Positions 54,111 to 64,000 of a stretch of 64,000 nucleotides of DNA are shown piece by piece (the first letter of the stretch is position 1; each line of letters begins with the position of its first letter). Source of the DNA: Gymnopus androsaceus JB14 (Eukaryota; Basidiomycota; Agaricomycetes; Agaricales; Omphalotaceae); the NCBI GenBank assembly GCA_009733575.1, contig ML769432.1, forward strand, positions 62,001-126,000, in the 5' to 3' direction. The notes under the pieces were generated by a model. It was not told the DNA's origin. It searched no databases and saw nothing but the letters and a program-made list of their open reading frames with translations. Position numbers and translations under genes: made by a program.

Positions 54111-56686
54111 TTAGAAGAGGTGGGTGCTGTGATAACTAGTACGCACCCGGAATTGTCGCCCCTTCATTTGAATCAAGGGTACGGACACGAAGAATAAACC
54201 GACCACAATCCTAATGATCTCCGGATGAATTACAAGCTCTAAACAATAGGTATCTGGTCAAACTTACGCAGCTTCAACACCAAAAACTTGTAGAGCACCG
54301 TGCTTTGATGCCCAGGGTATTTGGAAGTACGCTACACTGAAGCCTATTGGAATTTCCGCCTCAGTTTTTCTTGTTCGAGTAGCCGGTATCGGGAGTCACG
54401 TATACTCACCCCCCAGAGTTCTCGCTAGACTAATGAACGCACTGATTTCTCCCTACAAAAAGAGTTTAGCAGTAGAGAGGAGAAAAGAGACTCGGTCGAC
54501 GCACTTGACGCGTCGGAAAACAATCGTTACAGTAAGCATCTGTCATGGCAGGATATCAGCTGTAAATGGAGATGCGAGGTAAACCAAGATAATATACGTA
54601 CATACTGCAACCGTATTGATCATAATCGCAACTTCTGCAATACCCCATCCCATGACAAGAGCGCCAACGCTCAGATGGTTCTGGAAAGAGGCGCCAAGGA
54701 CAACGAAGCCGCATACATAGAGTGGTATAGCCAGATAGCAGGCCCTATGAGAGTTGTAAAAAATATTCAGGACAGACCTTCGGTGCCGACTACTAGGAAG
54801 GGCACTCACCACAATCGACTCTCCGCCTCGAACACTCCGTTATTTCGCCTGACGGTGATATTCATGATAAAGTCATTGTTGTACCGACCGATAAGTTCGC
54901 CGATGAAAACTGCAACCTGTTACTGTAAGCCATAGGACCGTAGGACCGTAGGACGTGCAGAAAGACCAATAACGTACAATAGGCGTCGCGTAAGTACCAG
55001 CAATCACCCTCGGACCAAAGCTGTATCCCAATGGTGGTGGGCTTCCCAAAAACACGACGTTAGTTACATTGATACCAATCCCGAACCCAAAAAGCATGCC
55101 CTACGAAGGTTCTTTGGTAACTGTAAGATCTGATTGTTCGAGAATGAAAACATACCTCGAAAGTAAGAATAATTAACAAATGCGGTCTCCATATCAGATT
55201 CAGCGGAGAAAGAATTACGTCCGACCAGCTAGGGCGGTATTTGGCCATTTTGTAGCCTGTTATTCCGACAAGAGTCTCAAGGCGGTAGCGGAGGCCGCCT
55301 TGTGCAGCGGGCTCGGGTATTGGGGACAATGTACGGTCGTACATGCTGTAAAAGTATATTCTATGAGTGAAAAACAATAGCGTAGAAAGAGACAAACGTT
55401 TCATGCATGAACAAGGCGATAAGCAAACACATGACTCCACTGTAAATGCATGCAATTCCATACGCCCATCGCCATGTAGTCTTTGCAACCAAGAAACCGA
55501 ATGCGAATGGAGAGATGAACGGGCTGATAACGAAGCCCATCGTCCAGATGTTCAACTAATATATAGGTAAGCTAGTTAGTTCAGGGAGAATACCTCAAAG
55601 CAAATGACACTGACATTTCGGGCCTGTAAATGAAACGGGAACAGGTCTGTCACGGTATAGAGGCCCTGTACAATGGTCTATATCTCAGTACGCGCAAGCT
55701 TTGAGGAGGGACTTACAGTTGCTTGCGGTACAGTTCTACCACCGACATGTTAATGTTAAAGGTTGAGGAATATTCTGCATGGAACGTACGCGAAAAAACC
55801 ATTAAGGCAGCGCATGGCTTCAACCAAAGATTATATACCTGGCTCGACTCTGCACTTAAATCTGAATACCTACCTGTGAAGGTGTTGAGATTGGGCGCAA
55901 CTGCGCAGCCTACAAGGAAAGCCAGAGCAAGAATCTGCATTCGTGCAAGTCAGTTGCAAGCCATGAATAGAATTTGAGTATTGTACACACCTGCGACCAG
56001 AAAAGAACCGGAAGACGACCATATCGACGGATCAACATAACTGCGAAGATCGCACCAAAACCAATAAGGAATATACTCCAACTGTATTTAGAGAATCAGT
56101 TGCAATGTCCCTTGGTACTGAAGAAGGTCAAGAACTGACTTGGATGTCAGGTTATTGATAACGCCAGTGGTTGTGTTGTACTCCTCCGCGAGTTGGAAAA
56201 TCGTAGGAATGCCTATAGATAGAATTTCAGCAAAACAATAGTGAACATCTCAAAGCCTGAGTTTGATATCGACCGGCGAAAGGAAGACGAGATAAAGAAA
56301 GTTAACATACCCTACTGCCGAATCGAAGTCTGGTACAATCGCAGCCAGAGTCATAATGATCAGATGCATATACTTTCGACGGTTGCTCCAGTTTTGCGGG
56401 TCGTGAGGTGAATCAGTGGGTTGTGGCCAAAGGACCTTGGTTCCGTCCTTGGAGAGCTTGAGTCGTGAGGCGACAGCTTCACTAAATTCAATCCGAGCTT
56501 CTCTAGTTAAGAAAACATGTTCAGCAAACCGAATGGGATCACTAAGAGAGAGATAAAAACATACTCGGGAGAGACAACTAATCGCCCCGCTCTCTGTTCA
56601 TGAAACGTAGTCAAGTTGATTTCCTTCTCCTCGAATGCATCTTCTTTCTTTTCCTCAGAATTTCTCTCGTTATTATCGGCTGACAT
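54111..56686 (-). CDS. MFS transporter, tandem copy A
   Basis: Major facilitator superfamily permease with about 12 helices in the plasma or an internal membrane; substrate unknown. ATG at 56686 (MSADNNERNSEEKKEDAFEE) begins a charged cytosolic head that leads to WPQPTDSPHDPQNWSNRRKY. Then come VPDFDSAVGIPTIFQLAEEY, AVMLIRRYGRLPVLFWSQ (the MFS loop 2-3 basic motif), ILALAFLVGCAVAPNLNTFT, DLFPFHLQARKLNIWTMGF, FAFGFLVAKTTWRWAYGIAC, FGFGIGINVTNVVFLGSPPP, CYLAIPLYVCGFVVLGASFQ, DCFPTRQGEISAFISLARTL and GVEAAIVVGLFFVSVPLIQM. Many short introns. Stop at 54111. The tandem copies B and C keep the same exon pattern. Confidence 0.88.
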
Positions 56687-57159
56687 CTGAAATTTCGCTT
56701 GAATGCAACTGAGCCTCAAAGATATAAAGGAAGAGAGGAAAAGAAAGCACGGTTCAGAGAGAGACAAACACGGATCTTATGTTTTTTTGGAAGTCCCCCT
56801 GTCCCCATCTGTCCCCACACGCTCTCGCCAAGGATGAAGGATAGAATGAATGAAGCAGGACCTTACAGAGGGAAAGATGTCGTGATCCTTAACAAAGAAG
56901 ACTGTGTGAGCATCAAAGCAGAACTCAACGAGTGAGAGGAACGAATGAACAAAAGGGTTCAAGGATTCGACGGTTAGCTGATATACACTCCAATATGGGA
57001 TGATTAATCCTCATAGTCCCTTCGCTGAGCTGTGCTAATCAATGATGGATTAGGGAGAAGTCAGTGCTTTGATTAATTTAGCGAGAACTCTTGGAGGTAG
57101 GGGTGTATGCAGGTATTTGTATTGAATAAATCTAACTCGGGCATTCCGTTCTGGTGCAG

Positions 57160-57372
57160 GTTTCGCCGTGGCGTACTTCCAAGTACCTTGGGCATTGAAT
57201 CATGGAGCAATACGAGTATTTGGTGTTAAAGCAGCGTAAGTTTGCTCGTTGTTATTCATTCATTCGTTGTGTAGGATACTAACCAAATAATCTCATTCAA
57301 TTTTTTAGGTTTGTTATCGGGTTGTTCTTCTTATCTGTACCATTGATGCAAATAAAAGGACGACATTTCCGG
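57160..57372 (+). pseudogene. fragment of a diverged MFS transporter, opposite strand
   Basis: Two C-terminal exons on the plus strand: 57160-57235 (FAVAYFQVPWALNHGAIRVF) and 57309-57372 (FVIGLFFLSVPLMQIKGRHF), joined by a GTAAGT...TTTTAG intron. They match the last two exons of the neighbouring MFS genes but have clearly different sequence, and face the other way. No upstream exons are present. The frame runs on into the truncated tRNA copy. It marks the junction between repeat units A and B. Confidence 0.8.
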
Positions 57373-57438
57373 GTATGTGCTACCTCCCTAATACCTATTC
57401 ACCGGCGACTGCGAACTGAGTCTTTTTGGATTTTGAAT

Positions 57439-57470
57439 GACAGCAATGTTAGCCACTACACCACATTGGA
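57439..57470 (-). pseudogene. truncated tRNA-Glu, 5' half only
   Basis: The 32 bases are identical to the first 32 nt of the tRNA-Glu gene at 53525-53614, from the 5' end to the first anticodon-loop base. The 3' half is missing, so it cannot be a working tRNA. The sequence beyond it continues as repeat unit B. Confidence 0.88.
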
Positions 57471-57942
57471 CTACTCAAATCACATAATATTGAGTTGAGG
57501 ATGCGTCTATCTGGAACCACGCATGCACCGAGCATCAGTTAGAAGCATCCACAACGTAGAGAATGGCTTGTTCGCTATATAGTCTCGTGAATCCAGGCTC
57601 AATGATGCATATGCATGTATGTAGATGTTTGTTCATTCATTCTCAAGACAATTGTAAGTCTGCACCTAGGACTAACAGTGTATTTTTCCACTGTGATGGC
57701 TCAGGAAAGCACGGAGCTTGAAGTTCAAGTCCCTGCGAGCGTGGACCTGGAAGATGTGAGCTTTGAAGACTCAATCTTCTTGCACCGGCATGGATGGGTG
57801 GGGACGAGGTAAAAAGTGATTGAGAGTACATGCTTTATTTTCCATAGGCAATGCCGATTTCAATGAAAAACATCACCATGGTATTAAATTTGTACACCAA
57901 TCTCATAAAATTCATAGTGAATATTTCTCCTGCAAATTGGTG

Positions 57943-60517
57943 TTAGAAGAGGTGGGTGCTGTGATAACTAGTACGCACCCGGAATTGTCGCCCCTTCATT
58001 TGAATCAAGGGTACGGACAGGAAAAACAAACCGACCACAATCCTAACGATCTCCGGATGAATTACAAGCTCTAAACAATAGGTATCTGGTCAAACTTACG
58101 CAGCTTCAACACCAAAAACTTGTAGAGCACCGTGCTTTGATGCCCAGGGTATTTGGAAGTACGCTACACTGAAGCCTATTGGAATTACCGCCTCAGTTTT
58201 CTTGTTCGAGTAGCCGGTATCGGGAGTCACGTATACTCACCCCCCAGAGTTCTCGCTAGACTAATGAACGCACTGATTTCTCCCTACAAAAGAGTTTAGC
58301 AGTAGAGAGGAGAAAAGAGACTCGGTCGACGCACTTGACGCGTCGGAAAACAATCGTTACAGTAAGCATCTGTCATGGGAGGATATCAAGCTGTAAATGG
58401 AGATGCGAGGTAAACCAAAATAATATACGTACATACTGCAACCGTATTGATCATAATCGCAACTTCTGCAATACCCCATCCCATGACAAGAGCGCCAACG
58501 CTCAGATGGTTCTGGAAAGAGGCGCCAAGGACAACGAAGCCGCATACATAGAGTGGTATAGCCAGATAGCAGGCCCTATGAGAGTTGTAAAAAATAATCA
58601 GGACAGACCTTCGGTGCCGACTACTAGGAAGGGCACTCACCACAATCGACTCTCCGCCTCGAACACTCCGTTATTTCGCCTGACGGTGATATTCATGATA
58701 AAGTCATTGTTGTACCGACCGATAAGTTCACCGATGAAAACTGCAACCTGTTACTGTAAGTCGTAGGACCGTAGGACGTGCAGAAAGACCAATAACGTAC
58801 AATCGGCGTCGCGTAAGTACCAGCAATCACCCTCGGACCAAAGTTGTATCCCAATGGTGGTGGGCTTCCCAAAAACACGACGTTAGTTACATTGATACCA
58901 ATTCCAAACCCAAAAAGCATGGCCTACGAATGTTCTTTAGTCACTGTAAGATCTGATTGTTCGAGAATGAAAACATACCTCGAAAGTAAGAATAATTAAC
59001 AAATGCGGTCTCCATATCAGATTCAGCGGAGAAAGAATAACATCCGACCAGCTCGGGCGGTATTTGGCCATTTTGTAGCCTGTTATTCCGACAAGAGTCT
59101 CAAGACGGTAGCGAAGGCCGCCTTGGGCAGCGGGCTCGGGTATTGGGGACAATGTACGGTCGTACATACTATAAAAGTATAATGTGTGAGTGAAACCCGA
59201 TAGCGTAGAAAGAGACAAACGTTTCATGCATAAACAAGGCAATAAGCAAACACACAATTCCACTATAAATGCACGCAATTCCGTACGCCCACCGCCATGT
59301 AGTCTTTGCAACCAAGAACCCGAAAGCGAATGGGGAGATGAACGGGCTGATAATGAAGCCCATCGTCCAGATGTTCAACTAATATATATAGGTAGGCTAG
59401 TTAGTTCAGGGAGAATACCCTCAAAGCAAATGACACTGACATTTCGAGCTTGTAAATGAAACGGGAACAGGTCTGTCACGGTATAGAGGCCCTGTACAAT
59501 GGTCTGTATCCAGTACGCGCGAGGCTTGGAGAGGGACTTACAGTCGTTTGTGGCGCAGTCCTATCACAAAACATGTTCATATCGAAGGTCAACTGATATT
59601 CTTCGTGAAACGTACCCGAAAAACGCAGTAAGGCAGCGCATGGCTTCAACAAATATTAGTATCTGGCTAGATGTACTTGAATCTGAATACCTACCTGTAA
59701 AGGTATTGAGATTGGGCGCAACGGCACAGCCTAAAAGGAAAGCCAGAGCAAGAATCTGCATTCATACAAGTCAGTTGCAACCTGAACAGAATTTGGTCAT
59801 TCTACACGCCTGCGACCAGAAAAGAACCGGAAGACGACCATATCGACGGATCAACATAACTGCGAAGATCGCACCAAAACCCAGAAGGAATATACTCCAA
59901 CTATATTTAGAGAATCAGCTGCAATGTCCCTTGATACTGAAGAAGGTCAAGAACTGACTTGGATGTCAGGTTATTGATAACGCCAGTGGTTGTGTTGTAC
60001 TCCTCCGCGAGTTGGAAAATCGTAGGAATGCCTATAGATAGAATTTCAGTCGAAAACAACAGTGAACATCTCAAAGCCCGAATTTGATATCGACCGGCGA
60101 AAGGAAGACGAGATAAAAGAAAGTTTGGAACACATACCTACTGCCGAATCGAAGTCTGGTACAATCGCAGCCAGAGTCATAATGATTAGATGCATATACT
60201 TTTGACGGTTGCTCCAGTTTTGCGGGTCGTGAGGTGAATCAGTGGGTTGTGGCCAAAGGACTTTGGTTCCGTCCTTGGAGAGCTTGAGTCGTGAGGCGAC
60301 AGCTTCACCAAATTCAATCCGAGCTTCTCTAGTTAAGAAACATGTTCAGCAACTTGAAACCGAATGGGGCTACTAGGAGAGAGATAAAAACATACTCGGG
60401 AGAGACAACTAATCGCCCCGCCCTCTGTTCATGAAACGTAGTCAAGTTGATTTCTTTCTTTTCTAATGCATCTTCCTTCCTTTCCTCCCAGCGTTTCTCG
60501 TTATCGTCAGCTAACAT
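57943..60517 (-). CDS. MFS transporter, tandem copy B
   Basis: Close copy of the gene at 54111, offset by 3832 bp, with most exons almost identical in nucleotide sequence. ATG at 60517 (MLADDNEKRWEERKEDALEK). The head differs most (WEERKEDALEKKE against SEEKKEDAFEEKE), whereas LTTFHEQRAGRLVVSPE and the membrane exons are conserved. MFS signatures as in copy A, including LFPFHLQARKLNIWTMGFII and FGFGIGINVTNVVFLGSPPP. Stop at 57943. Downstream sequence is shared back to the tRNA fragment. The high identity, introns included, means a recent duplication or ongoing gene conversion. Confidence 0.88.
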
Positions 60518-60519
60518 CT

Positions 60520-61155
60520 GAGATTTCTCTTGAATGCAGTCAATAGACAACGGAACCTCTCAAAGATAGAGGGAAGTTAAGAGGGAGGCAAACACGAATA
60601 TATGATCTTATGTTTTCGAGTCCCACCTGTCCCCACACCATGTTCAAACGCACGACCAACCGGCATCATCCCGCGCAGAACCTTTCCGCGTATGAATGTT
60701 AATAGTCCCATAAGACGCTCTTTGATCAAAGGGAAGTGCTTGGAGAAGATCATGTGTGGTCAGTAGCAGAGAGACTCAGTGAACTTATTGTAACAAAAGA
60801 CAGCATCAATCACAGGACTGAATGGGAATTAGTGGGGATTAGTGAGGAGCGAACGACAAGGGGGAATGAACACACATCCAACGTCGGGGATAATTAAATA
60901 TGTCGGTGATTGGGTGAGAGCCTGTGAGAGCTGGTGAGAGCTTGGAGTTTTCGAGGGCCTGAAGCTTGGTGCTCATGACATAAAGCGACCAATAATCGTC
61001 GCCATTTCAGCAAACAAAATTAAGCATACATTGAAGTATCTCGATTTCGAATAAGAGCTCAAATACATCCCATGAACTTGAAACTTCAAAGTGAATACTT
61101 TTCCTAGAGAATCCAAAGAACATCAGTTAGGTGGTCACCGGTGAAAACGCCAACC
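60520..61155. other. spacer between MFS copies B and C
   Basis: Unique sequence around 60640-61000, then the 3' flank of copy C. No tRNA remnant and no gene recognised here. GTGAGAGC is repeated at about 60920-60945. Confidence 0.5.
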
Positions 61156-63677
61156 TCATACCCGGAATTGACGTCCTTTTATTTGAATCAAGGGTACGGA
61201 CAAGCAAAATAAGCCGGCCACAATCCTAATCATCCCCAGTAGATGAATAACCTACTAGTAAATATGAACGTAGGTTAAACTTACGCGGCTTCAACACCAA
61301 ATACTTGTAGAGCGCCGTACTTTGATGCCCAAGGTATTTGAAAGTATGCTACACTAAAGCCTAATAGAATTTTTTCATCAGTTTTCCTTATTTAGATACC
61401 AGGAGATACATATGCTCACCGCCCAAAGTTCTCGCTAGATTGATCAACGCGCTAATTTCTCCCTATAGAGTGCATCTTAGTGAGAGTGGAGAGGGGAGAG
61501 AAAGATTCGGTTGACGCACTTGGCGCGTCGGAAAGCAATCGCTACAGTAAGCATCTATAGTAGCGGAACGTCAAGCTTTAAGAAGGAAATGCAGAGTAAA
61601 TTAAAAATTATACGCACATACTGCGACAGTATTGATCATAATTGCAACTTCTGCAAGACCCCATCCCATGACAAGAGCACCAACACTCAGGTGGTTCTGG
61701 AAAGAGGCGCCAAGGAGAACGAAACCGCATACATAGAGTGGTATAGCTAAATAGCACGCCCTATGAGAGTAAAAAGAGTCAACGGAGAGCCCCAGGGGCC
61801 GAATTGGAAGTACTAACCACAATCGACTCTCCGCCTCGAACACTCCGTTATTTCGCCTGACGGTAAAATTCATGATAAAGTCATTGATGTACCGACCAAT
61901 AAGTTCACCAATTAAAACTGCAACCTGCAAGAGTTGCTGTAAGATCTTGGACATGTAAGGAGAGTAATACCATACGATAGGCGTCGCGTATGTACCAGCA
62001 ATCACCATCGCACCAAAGTTGTATCCCAATGGCGGTGAACTTCCCAAAAACACGACGTTAGTAACGTTGATACCAATTCCAAACCCAAAAAGCATAGCCT
62101 ACAAAGTATTTTAGTTAAGAACGGGCTATTGTAAAGAAATAGAAAAACCTCGAAAATAAGAATAATCAACAAATGGGGTCTCCATACTAGATTCAGCGGA
62201 GAGAGAACTACGTCTGACCAGCTTGCGCGATATTTGGCCATTTTGTAGCCTGTTATTCCGACAAGGCTCTCAAGGCGGTAACGGAGACCACCTTGTGCAG
62301 CGGGCTCAGGTACTGGGGACAATGTACGGTCGTACATACTGTAAAAGTTTATTTATGAGTGAAAACAGATGCATTTTAGCGTAGAAAGAGACAAACGTTT
62401 CATGCATACACAAGGCGATAAGCAAACACACAATTCCACTGTATATACATCCAATTCCATAGGCCCATCGCCATGTAGTCCTCGCAATTAAGAACCCGAA
62501 AGCGAATGGGGAGAGGAAAGGGCTGATAATGAAGCCCATCGTCCAGATGTTTAACTAAGTATGCGAGTTAGTTAAGGAGGAATATCTTCGCAGTGAATCA
62601 CACTAGACATTTCGAGCTTGTAAATGGAACGGAAATAGGTCTGTCACGATATAGAGCCCCTGTACAATGGTCTTTAAACGGTACGCGGGAGACTTAGGGA
62701 GGGACTTACAGTTGCTTGTGGTACAGTTCTACCACCAACATGTTAATTTTAAAGGTTGAGGAATGTTCTGCATGGAACCTACGCGAAAAAACCATTAAGG
62801 CAGCGCATGGCTTCAACCAAACATTATATACCTGGCTCGATGCACTTAAAATTTGAATACCTACCTGTGAAGGTGTTGAGATTGGGCGCAACTGCGCCAC
62901 CTACAAGGAAAGCCAAAGCAAGAATCTGCATTTGTGCAAGTCAGTTGCAACACATGAATAGAGTTTGGACATTGTACACGCCTGTGACCAGAAAAGAACC
63001 GGAAGACGGCCATATCGACGGATCAACATAACTGCGAAGAGTGTACCAAAACCCAGAAGGAATACACTCCAACTATGTATGGAGAATCAATTGCAGTGTC
63101 CTTTGGCACGGAAGAAAAGTCAACAACTGACTTGGTTGACAGGTTATTGATAACGCCGGTGGTTGTGTTGTAGTCCTCCGCGAGTTGAAAAATTGCGGGG
63201 ATACCTATAGATAGAATTCCAATCAAAAAAGAATGTCAGAGCTTGAGTCGAGCATGATATCGATGGAACACAAAGGGCGGAGAGGTAGGAGAAAGTGCAA
63301 ACAGACTTATTGCCGCATCAAAGTCTGGTACAATCGTAGCCAGAGTCATGATGAATAGATGTACATATTTGCGGGTGCTGCTCCAATTTTGCGGGTCGTG
63401 AGGTGAATCAGTGGGTTGTGGCCAAAGAACCTTAGTTCCATCTTCGGAGAGTTTGAGTCTCGAGGCGATAGCCTCGCCAAATTCAATCCGAGCTTCTCTA
63501 ATCAGGAAAATATTTTCAGTTAACCAAATATCGGCGGAGAAGGAGATAAACATACTCGAGAGAGACAACTAATCGCCCCGCCCTCTGTTCATGAAACGTC
63601 GCCAAATTGATTTCCTTCTCCTCGAATGCATCTTCTTTCCCATCCTGGGAGCGTTTCTCGTTATCGTCAGCTAACAT
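61156..63677 (-). CDS. MFS transporter, tandem copy C
   Basis: Third and most diverged member of the tandem set, 3213 bp from copy B. ATG at 63677 (MLADDNEKRSQDGKEDAFEE); DGTKVLWPQPTDSPHDPQNW, VINNLSTK, ILALAFLVGG-type helix, FLIARTTWRWAYGIGCIYSG, FGFGIGINVTNVVFLGSSPP, VIGEL-type helix with RYINDFIMNFTVRRNN, and a C-terminus with GLFCLSVPLIQIKGRQFRV followed directly by TGA at 61156. Copies A and B differ at the end, where A continues as VRTSYHSTHLF. Intron positions are shared with A and B. Substrate unknown. Confidence 0.87.
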
Positions 63678-63679
63678 CT

Positions 63680-64000
63680 GAGATTTCGCTTGAATCCGCT
63701 CAGAGATATACAGAGCAAGAGAGGGAAAAAAAGGCACAGCTCAGAGGGAGGCAAACTCGGATCTTATGCTTTTTTGTGAGTCCGCATGTGTCCGCGCACG
63801 CTTGCGCCAAGGATGTCGATGAAGGATGGAATGAAGGATGGAAATGAAGGATAGAATGAATGCAGCAGGAACCTTACAGAGGGAAAGATAGCGTAGTCCT
63901 ATGCAGAGTTCTTCCGCGTCTGTTACTGTTAATATCCCCATAGATCTTATGTCGTCAGTAGTAAGGAAGAGTCGGTGGGCATATATTAACAAAGAAGATT
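63680..64000. other. upstream region of MFS copy C
   Basis: Homologous to the region upstream of copy A (56690-56900; both have AAGGATGAAGGATAGAATGAA-like and CCTTACAGAGGGAAAGAT motifs). A GGAATGAAGGATG tandem motif occurs at about 63820-63860. No gene. Confidence 0.6.

Noticed and set aside
57439..57470. Second functional tRNA
   Set aside because: Only the first 32 nt are present; no 3' half or T arm follows.
1..64000. A bacterial-type defence system, CRISPR array or secondary-metabolite cluster
   Set aside because: No repeat-spacer array, no bacterial gene layout and no synthase genes; an MFS array and a Zn2Cys6 factor alone, far apart, do not make a cluster.

Overview
The window looks like nuclear DNA of a mushroom-forming basidiomycete (Agaricomycetes). 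Genes are split by many short introns of about 50-70 nt. It carries several protein families typical of that class: CxC5/CxC6 cysteine clusters of KDZ transposon genes, DUF6534 membrane proteins, F-box/leucine-rich proteins, an S53 sedolisin, a Zn2Cys6 regulator and an EI24/RRT8-like membrane protein. There is also a nuclear tRNA-Glu with an anticodon-loop intron. No ribosomal RNA, CRISPR array or bacterial operon structure is seen.

Layout. 1-10.7 kb is transposon-rich: a decayed plus-strand gene, a KDZ-associated CxC gene (minus), a membrane glycoprotein gene split by a MITE, an intact 1.6-kb Tc1/mariner element, a second MITE with the same ends as the first, tRNA-derived SINE-like heads and a 441-bp TA-flanked MITE. 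11.4-13.2 kb holds a predicted nucleotidyltransferase-fold gene. 14.6-16.5 kb is a tandem pair of small secreted ten-cysteine proteins with duplicated promoters. 18.2-25.3 kb holds serine palmitoyltransferase LCB2 and a Zn2Cys6 transcription factor. 26.2-34.1 kb holds a gene with an MLKL/HeLo-like helical N-terminus, a sedolisin protease and a long RGG-tailed protein of unknown function. 38.6-40.4 kb is UDP-glucose 6-dehydrogenase. 41.4-45.8 kb is a tandem pair of DUF6534 genes. 46.0-47.7 kb holds two small divergent genes. 47.9-51.5 kb is a tandem pair of decaying F-box genes. 51.7-53.3 kb is the EI24/RRT8-like gene. 53.5-64 kb is tRNA-Glu followed by three tandem MFS transporter genes.

Two themes stand out. 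First, local tandem duplication built much of the window: secreted proteins x2, DUF6534 x2, F-box x2, MFS x3, the last with a truncated tRNA-Glu and a stray MFS fragment at a junction. Second, many conserved genes, including LCB2 and UDP-glucose dehydrogenase, carry single-base frameshifts while otherwise intact. This points to residual indel errors in the assembly at least as much as to gene decay, so exon models should be treated as provisional.

The genes are a mix of core metabolism (sphingolipid and UDP-sugar synthesis) and fast-evolving surface, transport and secreted functions; nothing shows that they form one pathway.
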